From contig CBDDLT010000005.1 in assembly GCA_965230755.1 (NCBI GenBank), forward strand, positions 296,570-360,569: 64,000 bases of DNA, read 5' to 3'. A program made the position numbers and the translations under genes. The stretch is from DATFJT01 sp965230755. Lineage in GTDB: Bacteria > Bacteroidota > Bacteroidia > Chitinophagales > Saprospiraceae. Under the pieces are notes generated by a model, which did no database searches, had not been told where the DNA came from, and saw only the letters and a program-made list of their open reading frames with translations. Positions within the stretch are counted from its first letter, which is position 1. Each line of letters opens with the position of its first letter. Positions 13,930-22,391 of this stretch are shown piece after piece.

Positions 13930-14637
13930 ATGAAAAAGTTAGCATTTACATTATTCCTAGGATGTGTTCTAATATTGAACACTGCAGAAGCATTAAATCC
14001 AGAGAAAAACAATCCAAAAAACTCATTAGACAGCGCGTTGCAGACTTTGAAGTATATCTATCCTGAGCTTATTTTACCTACCGTAGAGGAAGAATTTGCT
14101 ACCATGGAACTATCTAATTTCAATGTGCAAAATATCGACAATCAATTCGTTCTACTGGACTGGAGTACTGCACTGAAGGGTTATCAGCCCGATATGTATC
14201 TCATCGAAAGATGGACTGAGCAAAATGGTTGGGTAGTTATTGAGCGAATAAAAGGAGAGCTAAATCAAGATGATATGGTGTCTTTCTCATACTTGGACCG
14301 AAATCCAAGCAAAGGGAATTCATTTTATCGACTGATCAACGCAGACCCTTCTGGTAAAACTTATACGACGGATGTCAAGACAGTGATGATGTACGATGAG
14401 ACCAAATACAAGTTCAAGCAAGATAAGCTTAAACACTATTTTACCTTGGTCAACTTAACCAATGTAGAGGAACTAGATAAAATTCAGATTTTCACTATTT
14501 CCGGTGTTGATGTAAGTGAGAAGGTATTTATTGAAAGACCAAAAAACAACACAGCAGTGGTAAGAATGGAGAGATTAGAAACGGGCATGTACCATATTAA
14601 ATCAGGAGAATTTGCCACTCAGATATTTAAGTTGTAA
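13930..14637 (+). CDS. Secreted hypothetical protein with T9SS-like C-terminus
   Basis: This 235-residue protein starts at ATG 13930, which gives a normal signal peptide (MKKLAFTLFLGCVLILNTAEA). The middle (about 60-150) resembles a fibronectin-like segment common in Bacteroidota surface proteins: VLLDWSTALKGYQPDMYLIERW, then SYLDRNPSKGNSFYRLI (key words given in part). The C-terminus reads like a type A sorting domain: KIQIFTISGVDVSEKV and LETGMYHIKSGEFATQIFKL. The usual FPNP motif is not seen. It is probably an exported surface or extracellular protein of unknown role. A strong hairpin terminator follows its stop. Confidence 0.65.
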   Translation: MKKLAFTLFLGCVLILNTAEALNPEKNNPKNSLDSALQTLKYIYPELILPTVEEEFATMELSNFNVQNIDNQFVLLDWSTALKGYQPDMYLIERWTEQNGWVVIERIKGELNQDDMVSFSYLDRNPSKGNSFYRLINADPSGKTYTTDVKTVMMYDETKYKFKQDKLKHYFTLVNLTNVEELDKIQIFTISGVDVSEKVFIERPKNNTAVVRMERLETGMYHIKSGEFATQIFKL

Positions 14638-14660
14638 TAAATAAAATCGGACAACTGTAG

Positions 14661-14705
14661 AAAAAGGAATGATCTAAGTTAAGGGGTAGATCATTCTTTT
14701 GTTTT
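14661..14705. terminator. Bidirectional terminator
   Basis: GAATGATCTA (14667-14676) pairs perfectly with TAGATCATTC (14687-14696), flanked by an A-run on the left and TTTTGTTTTT on the right. It serves the + strand secreted protein and the - strand meaB gene, whose stop lies inside the hairpin. Confidence 0.85.
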
Positions 14706-15722
14706 TACCCAATCCTCTACAATAAGATCAGCGGCCAATCCCGGCGCTATCTTTTCTTCTAGAATCATTTTTTCGACTTCTTCGATTTTACTATTGATTT
14801 CTCTGCGTTGGTATAAGCTTTGAATCACGAGAGATTTTAAAGCCTCCCGAAACCAAATAAGGGCCTGTTTTTTTCGGTTTTCAGACCAGTAACCCGATTC
14901 CTCGATCCATCTAAAATATTGTTCCATCCCGACAAATGCCTCTTCAATGCCGATTTCTTCCAGTGAAGAAACTGTATAAACCTTGGTCGACCACTGACTA
15001 TCTTTTTCTCCAAAAAGTCTCATGGCATTTTGATAAGCAAGCTTAGTTTTAGAAGCCATTTCAACCCCGCTTCCATCTGACTTGTTCACTATGGCCATAT
15101 CTGCCATCTCCACAATTCCTCTTTTTATACCCTGAAGGCTATCGCCCGCCCCTGGCAACAACAACAATAGAAAAAGGTCTGTCATTTTATGAACAGCGTA
15201 CTCCGATTGCCCCACTCCTACCGTTTCTACAATAATCCAATCAAAGCCCATGGCTTCGCATATCGCGATAGATTCTCTTGTTGCACCTGCCACTCCACCA
15301 AGCATATTGGATGAAGGTGAAGGTCGAATGTAAGCCTGATCCAAAGCACTTAATTCTTCCATTCTTGTCTTATCACCGAGAATGCTTCCTCCGCTAATAG
15401 AACTACTTGGATCAATACTAAGCACGGCTACGGTATTTCCTTTATTCACCAGAAGTTTGCCAAATTTTTCGATAAAAGTACTTTTGCCAACTCCAGGTGC
15501 TCCAGTTATACCGATCCGTTTAGCCCTCTTATTCTTGGAATAAGCCCATTCCAGCAAACTACTTTTTATGTCTCCATGCTTCGCACTCGTACTCTCCAAG
15601 AAAGTAATCGCCTTAGAAAGACTGGACCTATCTTTATTTTCCAAACCATGGATTAATTGATCCAAATTGATTTTCTCTCTTTGGCCCCCAATTCCACGTG
15701 GATTTATATTCTCTGATTTCAT
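14691..15722 (-). CDS. meaB: Methylmalonyl-CoA mutase-associated GTPase MeaB
   Basis: This 343-residue G3E-family GTPase protects methylmalonyl-CoA mutase and gates its cobalamin loading. The P-loop GAPGVGKST is at 74-82. It continues VLSIDPSS and GGSILGDKTRM as in MeaB/ArgK, then IVETVGVGQSE (switch region) and NKSDG for guanine specificity. Length matches the family. It lies 1 bp downstream of the mutA-like gene on the same strand, so the two are co-transcribed. mutB is 6 kb away on the other strand. Confidence 0.95.
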   Translation of the reverse strand: MKSENINPRGIGGQREKINLDQLIHGLENKDRSSLSKAITFLESTSAKHGDIKSSLLEWAYSKNKRAKRIGITGAPGVGKSTFIEKFGKLLVNKGNTVAVLSIDPSSSISGGSILGDKTRMEELSALDQAYIRPSPSSNMLGGVAGATRESIAICEAMGFDWIIVETVGVGQSEYAVHKMTDLFLLLLLPGAGDSLQGIKRGIVEMADMAIVNKSDGSGVEMASKTKLAYQNAMRLFGEKDSQWSTKVYTVSSLEEIGIEEAFVGMEQYFRWIEESGYWSENRKKQALIWFREALKSLVIQSLYQRREINSKIEEVEKMILEEKIAPGLAADLIVEDWVKTKE

Positions 15723-15723
15723 C

Positions 15724-16650
15724 CTACATCGATTGTAGTTCCTTCCAATAGAATTCTGCCAAGAGGTCCGTAGTTTTTTCTACCCACCATGATCCACAAA
15801 GAGGATCTTGTACTTTGGAAAAATGGCTCTCCATTTGTAGGATATGCATAATATTCAATCCTATTCGATCATAAAAAGACCCATGACTAGAGTCAGATGA
15901 GCTCCTGAATTCTATTCTATCTGCCCCTCCTATAGATGCTGACATAGCCATCGTCGTTAAGGTGATCAATCTGTTCTCTTCTGATCCGACTTCCATACTT
16001 GGATCAATGACCACATTTAGATAAAAAGGAACATGCGCCAAGTTTAGAGCAGCACTGTAATTCCGGTGCATTCTTCGCAAGGCACGCAACATGCTAATGC
16101 TTTTGAAATAATTTTCATCTATCTCCACCGATATTAATCTTCTTGACGTGCTTACCTCACCGCTCCAATGACTTAAAATATTTACGAAACGCCCCATCAC
16201 TTCCCTCAAGTTACCGGATAGATGATGCGGAGATTTGATTTCCCAATACTTTTCTTGGCCAACTTGATCGAAATATGCCTTGATATCATCAGAATCACGA
16301 ATAAACCATGTCAGCCAATCCAAATGGACCTCTTTAAACAGATCTGTATAATTGCCATCCCATTGAGTTCCTTGAGATAAACCTGGTGCATCCAAACCTT
16401 GATTCAATAACTTTAGAAGTCTTTGATTGTCCGCCGACGAATTGTTAAGCATTAACTCTATTCCCAATGCCGGCTTGAAATGATTATAGGTTTGAATAGC
16501 TGTCCAATATTGATCCTTTGTATCTGCGCTGTGATAGGCCGGAGGTGCTTGAATCTCATCAGTCAGTTCTACAAAAACATCCTCCCATTGCCTGGTTTTT
16601 AGTTCTCGATTAACCGCATCTACCCATTCTTTCTTAGAGATTTTTTGCAT
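15724..16650 (-). CDS. mutA: Methylmalonyl-CoA mutase small-subunit-like protein, short
   Basis: This 308-residue protein resembles the catalytic TIM-barrel part of MutA. Recognisable parts are SKKEWVDAVNRELK at the start, LGIELMLNNSS, ISVEIDENYFKSISMLRALRRM and DPLCGSWWVEKTTDLLAEFYW near the end (PxxGS-x-x-E pattern of mutases). MutA is normally about 450-620 residues with a cobalamin-like domain; here the C-terminal domain and parts of the barrel are missing. The small subunit is non-catalytic in known heterodimers, so a reduced form can still be structural. It is followed by meaB after 1 bp. The reading frame is intact, so it looks evolved rather than freshly broken. Confidence 0.85.
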   Translation of the reverse strand: MQKISKKEWVDAVNRELKTRQWEDVFVELTDEIQAPPAYHSADTKDQYWTAIQTYNHFKPALGIELMLNNSSADNQRLLKLLNQGLDAPGLSQGTQWDGNYTDLFKEVHLDWLTWFIRDSDDIKAYFDQVGQEKYWEIKSPHHLSGNLREVMGRFVNILSHWSGEVSTSRRLISVEIDENYFKSISMLRALRRMHRNYSAALNLAHVPFYLNVVIDPSMEVGSEENRLITLTTMAMSASIGGADRIEFRSSSDSSHGSFYDRIGLNIMHILQMESHFSKVQDPLCGSWWVEKTTDLLAEFYWKELQSM

Positions 16651-16701
16651 CAGGACCTGATTTTAGAACTAAGTTATAAAACTTTCAGTTTTATCAAGAC
16701 C

Positions 16702-16735
16702 AAAAAAAAACAGGGAGTTGTATTCCCTGTTTTTG
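16702..16735 (-). terminator. Rho-independent terminator
   Basis: CAGGGA pairs with TCCCTG around GTTGTAT, extended by an A-run on the left and a T-run on the right. It lies just after the stop of the - strand PDZ gene and upstream of the mutA-like gene, separating the two units. Confidence 0.8.
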
Positions 16736-16756
16736 ACTGTTTCACGATCTCTATAA

Positions 16757-17653
16757 TTATAGATTGCCCTTTATGTTAATTTTTTTGTTCTTTCTCTTGA
16801 TCTTCAAGTTAATCGGGTCGCCTTCCTTCAGTTCTCGGAGCACTTCTCTTAGTTCTTCGGTTAGCTCAACACTTTGATCATTAATTTCCGTAATGACATC
16901 ATCTATGATTATTCCCAGCTCATCCGCAAGGCTTCCCGGAAATACTTTATTGACTACGACTCCTTTGTCATCATCCTCTATAATTACCCCTAATTTTGGT
17001 TTTCCTTTTGGAGAATGGTTCCACCATTTCACATTGTAATCCTCGTCATTAGGATTAAGATAGAAAAAGTTTTCATTCCTATTAGGATAAACGTCTATAC
17101 TGTCCAATCTAATGCTTTTCTTTTCTATTTTTCCATAGCGCAACACTTCTAATTCTACTTTATCACCAGCCTTTTTATCAGCGATAATTTCTTTAATATC
17201 CTCTAAAGACCCCGTTGCCTTTCCATCTATCGAAACGAAAACATCGCCTTTATTAAGACCTCCTTCATCTGCCGGTGAATTATCCATCACGCTTTTGGCA
17301 ATTAAATTATTAGAGTAGCCCTGATCGAAAACCACTCCAAATCCCAATATTTTCTTGGCTTTTCCATTAGGGAAAATACCATTGGTCAAGTGATAAGGTA
17401 CTTCAGTATCAAAGTTCATTTCATCGTGAATCATGATATCCAGATCTTCAATACCGTGTTCTGCTAAAATTTCCTGAATTTCTTCTTGGCTAAGGTTTCC
17501 ATCATGGTTGATGGTTTCTACCTCACCATTCTTATTCTTCTTAACGATTCGAATGTGTGTTTCCTCGTTATCGGTGGGTTCTTGTGCGACGGAAGAAAAA
17601 TATCCCATAAAACACAAAACAAGGGCGATGAGAATGCATAGAATCTTTTTCAT
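16757..17653 (-). CDS. Exported protein with two PDZ domains
   Basis: This 298-residue protein has a signal peptide ending SSVAQ (about residue 24), an acidic N-terminal part (25-95), and two PDZ domains (about 97-180 and 215-290). The first has ILGFGVVFDQGYSNN and GGLNKGDVFVSIDGKATG; the second has PKLGVIIEDDDKG and LADELGIIIDDVITEINDQS. There is no protease domain, unlike HtrA/DegP. PDZ domains bind C-terminal peptides, so a scaffold or chaperone role in the envelope is likely. The gene is monocistronic and is followed by a terminator. Confidence 0.85.
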   Translation of the reverse strand: MKKILCILIALVLCFMGYFSSVAQEPTDNEETHIRIVKKNKNGEVETINHDGNLSQEEIQEILAEHGIEDLDIMIHDEMNFDTEVPYHLTNGIFPNGKAKKILGFGVVFDQGYSNNLIAKSVMDNSPADEGGLNKGDVFVSIDGKATGSLEDIKEIIADKKAGDKVELEVLRYGKIEKKSIRLDSIDVYPNRNENFFYLNPNDEDYNVKWWNHSPKGKPKLGVIIEDDDKGVVVNKVFPGSLADELGIIIDDVITEINDQSVELTEELREVLRELKEGDPINLKIKRKNKKINIKGNL

Positions 17654-17752
17654 AATAAACAGTTATTTTGGTTGAATACCCTAAGTTAATTGCAGCATGA
17701 AGTTTGGGGTCTTAAGAAAATGTTAATTCACATTTCTATAGGATTTCTTTAA

Positions 17753-18112
17753 CTAATTCATGGGGAAAAAAGCATCTTCGAAATGCTCTATTTGGAATTC
17801 CATCCCTTTTTTTAACAAAGAAATAATATCAAAGCGTACCGCCCAATCATGGTTTATCTCTTCCGCAAAAGCAGCCCCAGCATCCAACAAAAGACTCTCT
17901 TTCTTCTTATCTACCGCATTTTCAGGAGCTCCAAAATGCTCGTAGGATCTATATTTTACCTCCACAAAAACCAAAACACTGTCTTGCTTGGCAATAATAT
18001 CTATCTCCGCTTTTTTGTATCGCCAGTTTCTCTTTAAAATAATATACCCTTTAGAAAGAAGATATCTCGCGGCCATGTCTTCCGCCTTTTTGCCTATCTC
18101 CGTCTTATTCAT
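17753..18112 (-). CDS. YraN family (UPF0102) protein
   Basis: This 119-residue protein belongs to UPF0102, which has a Holliday-junction-resolvase/endonuclease-like fold. It starts with GKKAEDMAARYLLSKGYIIL and carries the restriction-like core AEIDIIA and LVFVEVKYRS (E/D-x-K signature around residues 36-54). Length is standard. The biological role of the family remains undefined. Its start codon lies back-to-back with the promoter of the downstream isomerase gene on the other strand, only 1 bp away. Confidence 0.92.
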   Translation of the reverse strand: MNKTEIGKKAEDMAARYLLSKGYIILKRNWRYKKAEIDIIAKQDSVLVFVEVKYRSYEHFGAPENAVDKKKESLLLDAGAAFAEEINHDWAVRFDIISLLKKGMEFQIEHFEDAFFPMN

Positions 18113-18113
18113 G

Positions 18114-18121
18114 TATCTTTG
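18114..18121 (+). promoter_or_regulatory. -7 box of the isomerase gene
   Basis: TATCTTTG is a perfect TAnnTTTG box, 33 bp before ATG 18155. It covers the alternative TTG start at 18119, which argues against that start. No clear -33 TTG was found. Confidence 0.5.
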
Positions 18122-18154
18122 CTATTTTCGAACGACATAAAAGCAAGTTATAGA

Positions 18155-19141
18155 ATGGATACGATGATTTCAAAATTTATGGACCAGATACTGGAGGCAA
18201 TGAGCATTGGAGAGAAGGCCAACATTCAAATGCCAGATCGAAAAATAGAAAATATCTATGTTGCAGGATTAGGAGGTTCCGGTATTGGTGCGAATTTCAT
18301 TCAATCCTTCGTATACGACGCTTGTCCAATTCCCTATTTGGTTGGCAAAGCTTATACCATTCCTCAGTATGTAGGAGAAAATACACTATTCATAGCAAGT
18401 TCCTATAGCGGAAACACAGAAGAAACTTTGGAGGCATTAGAATCTGCAGAAAAAGCCGGAGCAGTTATTATGGCGATTTCCAGTGGAGGAAAAATCATTC
18501 AGAAAGCAAAAGAAAAAGGGTACTCCTATATTCAAGTACCAGGCAATTGGGCTTCACCAAGAGCTTGTCTGGGATATTCCGTCATTCAACAGTTGTACCT
18601 ATTGAACAAACTGGGCTTGATCGGGAATGAGTTCGAATCTTCGCTTCAAAATTCAGTAGAATTGCTGAACAGAGAATCAGAAGACATCAAGGAAAGGGCA
18701 AAGAAGATAGCATATATCCTTCATGATAAAATACCCATCATCTATGCAGAGGATCGTTACGAACCAGTTGCTGTACGATTTAGACAACAGATCAACGAAA
18801 ACAGTAAAATGCTCTGCTGGCATCATGTTATCCCAGAAATGAACCACAATGAATTGGTAGGTTGGAGAAACCATAGGCCTGACTGGGCAGTGATGCTGTT
18901 TAGATCTTCAGATAACCATCCTAGGAATGCGGTAAGAATGGATATCAACAAGGAAATCATTACAGAATATACCGATACTTTTATTGAGATTATAGCAAAA
19001 GGCAATGATCTGATAGAAAGAAGTTTTTATTTGGTACACTTGGGAGATTGGATCTCATTCTACCTAGCGGAAAAGGGAAATCGTGATGCCATCGAGGTTA
19101 AAGTCATCGATTATCTCAAGGGTGAATTGGCCAAGATGTAA
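18155..19141 (+). CDS. Bifunctional phosphoglucose/phosphomannose isomerase
   Basis: This 328-residue SIS-fold isomerase interconverts glucose-6-P or mannose-6-P with fructose-6-P. The first SIS domain contains VAGLGGSGIGANF (about 38-50) and SSYSGNTEETL (about 93-103), the sugar-phosphate binding loops. The second has QQINENSKMLCWHHVIPEMNHNELVGW (only key parts: IPEMNHNELVGW), typical of the PGI/PMI branch, with the catalytic histidine and glutamate. The ATG at 18155 is chosen over TTG 18119 because a promoter box occupies the latter. It acts in glycolysis and in sugar supply for the cell envelope. Confidence 0.92.
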   Translation: MDTMISKFMDQILEAMSIGEKANIQMPDRKIENIYVAGLGGSGIGANFIQSFVYDACPIPYLVGKAYTIPQYVGENTLFIASSYSGNTEETLEALESAEKAGAVIMAISSGGKIIQKAKEKGYSYIQVPGNWASPRACLGYSVIQQLYLLNKLGLIGNEFESSLQNSVELLNRESEDIKERAKKIAYILHDKIPIIYAEDRYEPVAVRFRQQINENSKMLCWHHVIPEMNHNELVGWRNHRPDWAVMLFRSSDNHPRNAVRMDINKEIITEYTDTFIEIIAKGNDLIERSFYLVHLGDWISFYLAEKGNRDAIEVKVIDYLKGELAKM

Positions 19142-19212
19142 AGATCTGAGTTGATTACACTTTAAAATTCGGATTCTTCAATAAAATCCTACAAGGATAG
19201 TAAAGCGGAGCA

Positions 19213-19860
19213 ATGAAACTTAAGGATATTTTCTCCTCGACATTTTTCATTTCGTGGCTATTGATCGTATTTGGTCTCCTATCCATATCGTTTCAGCAAC
19301 TTCCTTCAAATAATGAATCTACAGAAATACGATTCTATGATGTTATCATGAGAAAAAAAGTAGTGGGTGAGTTCGAGACGACAAAAAGGACGAAGGATGA
19401 TTTAGTGGTCTATAAAAACTGCGCTGATATTGAGATAAATCTGGTTAAAGAGATATTGGTTTCTTATCGAATTGAATCCACATTTCAGGACGGTTATATG
19501 CTTTCATCCAATGCTACGATTTATCTAAATGATGATATTTACAAGCAAACCAAAACGACCAGAACTGGCAACAAATACAGAATCGCACAAGAAAATAAAA
19601 GAGTCAAATGGCTGGAGGAACAGATTCCGTATTCTTCCGTTATGCTGATGTTTGAAGAGCCGGAGGATATAGAAAAAACCTTCTCTGAGCAAGCTGGAGA
19701 GATGCATAGCATTACCTTATTGAATGACCATGTTTACCAAAAAAACAATGGTCGCAGGAGCAAGGATGAATACCATTATAAAAAAGGCTTACTCGAATAC
19801 GCCGAAGTAGATGCTGGTATCATCAAGTTTAAACTTCGTCTAAAGAATACCATTCCATAA
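19213..19860 (+). CDS. DUF6134-like exported protein
   Basis: This 215-residue protein has an N-terminal hydrophobic segment (about 10-28) that is a signal peptide or anchor. The rest resembles the Bacteroidota DUF6134 group: IRFYDVIMRKKVVGEFETT at the start, a central meander of long strands (YRIESTFQDGYMLSSNATIY, shortened here) and a YHYKKGLLEYAEVD stretch near the end. Function is unknown. It stands 71 bp after the isomerase gene on the same strand and may be co-transcribed. Confidence 0.6.
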   Translation: MKLKDIFSSTFFISWLLIVFGLLSISFQQLPSNNESTEIRFYDVIMRKKVVGEFETTKRTKDDLVVYKNCADIEINLVKEILVSYRIESTFQDGYMLSSNATIYLNDDIYKQTKTTRTGNKYRIAQENKRVKWLEEQIPYSSVMLMFEEPEDIEKTFSEQAGEMHSITLLNDHVYQKNNGRRSKDEYHYKKGLLEYAEVDAGIIKFKLRLKNTIP

Positions 19861-19922
19861 ACTCAATTATCAAGAAGGATCAAAGTATTATCCACCGACG
19901 CATGAGAACTTGAAAACTCGAA

Positions 19923-20909
19923 TTATTCTATACGCACATTGCTGGAATACTTCACATCATTTGTTCTGATCACCAAGGCATACATACCATTTTCAAGAGA
20001 ACTCGTATTGACCTTTCTATTGCTTGGGTCAAGATGAAGCACTATTCTACCCGAGCTATCAATCAACTGAACCGTCTCCGGAACTTGATCTTCAGCTATA
20101 CTATACTCGAAATAACTTCTCGAAGGATTGGGGTAGATCTTAATTTCATTTTTGATAAAATCTACTTCCCCGGTATTGGTAGGATATGATGATTCGATAT
20201 AATTTAAACACTCCATCATCTCATTGGGAAAGCCGGAAAAAGCAACCGTATGCCCTACCCCTGGAATCTCATTCAGAAGTGAATTCCCATCATTCGAGAT
20301 TATTCCATTATGAATATCATTGGAAACATCGATGAACACTTGAGCATCTGACAATCCAATACACATGCAGGCTGGTGCAAAATCGTCTATTCTATTGTAA
20401 TCCGGATGTAACTGGCTGTTTCTTCCCGCTGCAAAGGGAATAACTCCTCTTAATTCCGGAATGTCCCCAGCATCCTCATCCATGGAAACGATAACAGCAT
20501 GTCTGCCACCAAAAGAAAGTCCAGTAAGATAAATCATCTCCTTATCTATATTATACATAGACATGACGGTATCAACGGTATAGTTAAAAAGCTGTTTCAC
20601 CTCACCTTCATTGACATTAAAGTGAGCAATATTTTCCGGGCAAATAATAATAGCACCAATGCTATCAGATAAAAACCGCAATTGATCCCTGAATTGTCCC
20701 GCATTACTGTGCGGACCACCTCGAAAACCTACCACCAATGGATATCTATTACTTTCATCGTAATCATCCGGCACATGAAAATACAAGGTTCTTGTATAGT
20801 CATAATCCGATTCGTTGAAGTCTACATCAATCTGAAAGCTACCGGTCGTCTGCGCTTGGGTCAATCCAAGTGAGAGAAGAAATGCAAGTAGTACGTATAA
20901 TCTTTTCAT
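19923..20909 (-). CDS. Secreted alpha/beta hydrolase (esterase) with T9SS sorting domain
   Basis: This 328-residue protein has a signal peptide (ending LGLTQAQ), a PHB-depolymerase/feruloyl-esterase-like alpha/beta-hydrolase domain (about 25-245) and a type A T9SS sorting domain (about 255-328). The nucleophile elbow is GLSFGG (about 149-154); an acid lies in the FAPACMCIGLSDAQVFIDV region and a late histidine in PGVGHTVAF. The C-terminus reads IKIYPNPSRSYFEYSI, VQLIDSSGRIVLHL, LENGMYALVIRT. It is probably an extracellular esterase acting on plant or algal polymers or polyesters; substrate is inferred only from the family. Confidence 0.85.
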   Translation of the reverse strand: MKRLYVLLAFLLSLGLTQAQTTGSFQIDVDFNESDYDYTRTLYFHVPDDYDESNRYPLVVGFRGGPHSNAGQFRDQLRFLSDSIGAIIICPENIAHFNVNEGEVKQLFNYTVDTVMSMYNIDKEMIYLTGLSFGGRHAVIVSMDEDAGDIPELRGVIPFAAGRNSQLHPDYNRIDDFAPACMCIGLSDAQVFIDVSNDIHNGIISNDGNSLLNEIPGVGHTVAFSGFPNEMMECLNYIESSYPTNTGEVDFIKNEIKIYPNPSRSYFEYSIAEDQVPETVQLIDSSGRIVLHLDPSNRKVNTSSLENGMYALVIRTNDVKYSSNVRIE

Positions 20910-21324
20910 CAGCCTTATTTTTATAATCTATGCCAAAGGTCTCTAGAATAGATTCCCTTAGGCGTCCGAACTAAGGTAAAAGTTTTTCTTTTAAGTCAAG
21001 CCATATCGAAAGTTGCCGGTTACTAAATGTGAAAAAAGGTATTGAACATGACAATAGAATCATAAAACCACAGCTCAACTAAATATTCTAAAAAAGACAC
21101 AAGATTGAACAGCAATGCTAAGGTAAAAATCAGTTCATCTCAGAATATTACGATAAAATGGCACATTATTTGTCCCTTACTTGTAAAGAATAGATCAGAA
21201 TAGGATTTTTTCTTTCGTCAGAAAAACTTGTTAGCACCAGTTTTCCCAAAATAGCTAAATGAAAACGAAATGCAAGGCTGAGATAATTCTCGGCTTGTCA
21301 CATTAACGTAAAAATTTAGTTGAA
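20910..21324. other. Intergenic region between divergent secreted-protein genes
   Basis: No gene, RNA or strong repeat is supported in this 415 bp. It must hold promoters for both divergent genes, but no convincing -7/-33 pair stands out. Confidence 0.5.
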
Positions 21325-22275
21325 ATGAAAACTTTATTAACAACAGTTTTTTTTCTAACACAGCTATGTCTTTTTGCTCAGGTTTGTCCTAGTAGCGCAA
21401 ATTTTAATGGTAACGGTAGATTGAGAGTCTATTTTGATTCCGAAGCTGAGGCAGATATCTATGAAGATGAAATTGGGAATGGTGAAACCGGCTCATGCCC
21501 CGGTGGCTCAACGTGTAACCAATTGATTGGCTATACCGCTACGGGATCTGGGATAAGCGCCGGATATAGTTCTTCTTCAGGTGAATTCGTAGATGCAGTC
21601 AATGAGAAACTTCGATTAAGAGATGGAGCCATTGGTAATGCCGGTGATCCTTTTCAAGGAGAGATTATATTCGACTTTAACGACGGATCTTCCCTTACCT
21701 GCGGTTTTAATGCCACAGGCAATCTGCCAATAGAGCTGATTAGATTCAACGTGGAAGCAGATAAGACTGATGCAATCATTAGATGGGCAACAGCGACAGA
21801 ACTGAACAGTCACTTTATTGCTCTTCAAAAAAGCTACGATGGGATCAACTTTAAGGAGATTGAGCGATTTTATACACAAGAGAATGCTACCTATCTAAAA
21901 GAATATGAGGTAAGAGATAGAAAAATCAGTAGAGAGGATCGAAGTTATTACCGCTTGTATCAAGAAGATATCGATGGTGAATTCTTCTATAGTGACATCG
22001 TCTCTGTAAAGCTTGAAAATGGGGTCGGAAATCATGGAAATAAGGACTTCATTGTCTCTAATACCATTGCTATCGGAACACCTTTATTACTGGAAACTGA
22101 TTTTGAAGACGAAATGGAGATTAGAATCTATGACGCTCAAGGCCGACTCATAATCAATAGGCACAGTGAGATTCAAAGCGCTGCAATTGATACGCATGGC
22201 TTCATTCCCGGGATTTATTTTATTTCGGTAATTTCTTCGGGAACTAAGATCACGGACAAATTTATCATAGAATAG
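21325..22275 (+). CDS. Secreted protein with T9SS type A sorting domain
   Basis: This 316-residue protein has a signal peptide (to about residue 19, LCLFAQ), a cysteine-containing glycine- and serine-rich first half (20-125), and then the common Bacteroidota linker NLPIELIRFNVEADKTDAIIRW (in part) with ATELNSHFIALQKSYDGINFKEI (in part) at about 130-165, which always precedes a sorting domain. The last 75 residues form a type A domain with IRIYDAQGRLIIN and GFIPGIYFISVIS and a final KFIIE. It is exported and surface-bound or released. Its function is unknown. Confidence 0.82.
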   Translation: MKTLLTTVFFLTQLCLFAQVCPSSANFNGNGRLRVYFDSEAEADIYEDEIGNGETGSCPGGSTCNQLIGYTATGSGISAGYSSSSGEFVDAVNEKLRLRDGAIGNAGDPFQGEIIFDFNDGSSLTCGFNATGNLPIELIRFNVEADKTDAIIRWATATELNSHFIALQKSYDGINFKEIERFYTQENATYLKEYEVRDRKISREDRSYYRLYQEDIDGEFFYSDIVSVKLENGVGNHGNKDFIVSNTIAIGTPLLLETDFEDEMEIRIYDAQGRLIINRHSEIQSAAIDTHGFIPGIYFISVISSGTKITDKFIIE

Positions 22276-22339
22276 ACTTGAACTCTTTGTGTTTGAAAAA
22301 TTAGGACAAATTGAATAAAACATAGGAATGAAAAGGATC

Positions 22340-22347
22340 TAAATTTG
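22340..22347 (+). promoter_or_regulatory. -7 box of mutB
   Basis: TAAATTTG matches TAnnTTTG, 44 bp before the mutB ATG. A TTG lies 26 bp further upstream, which is longer than usual spacing. Confidence 0.4.
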
Positions 22348-22391
22348 CATTTCCAAAATGAATTGTAAATTTAGATCCAAAGAATATTTCT

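Noticed and set aside
20910..21324. Possible RNA gene in the 415-bp gap
   Set aside because: No stable long stem, terminator or recognisable RNA motif.
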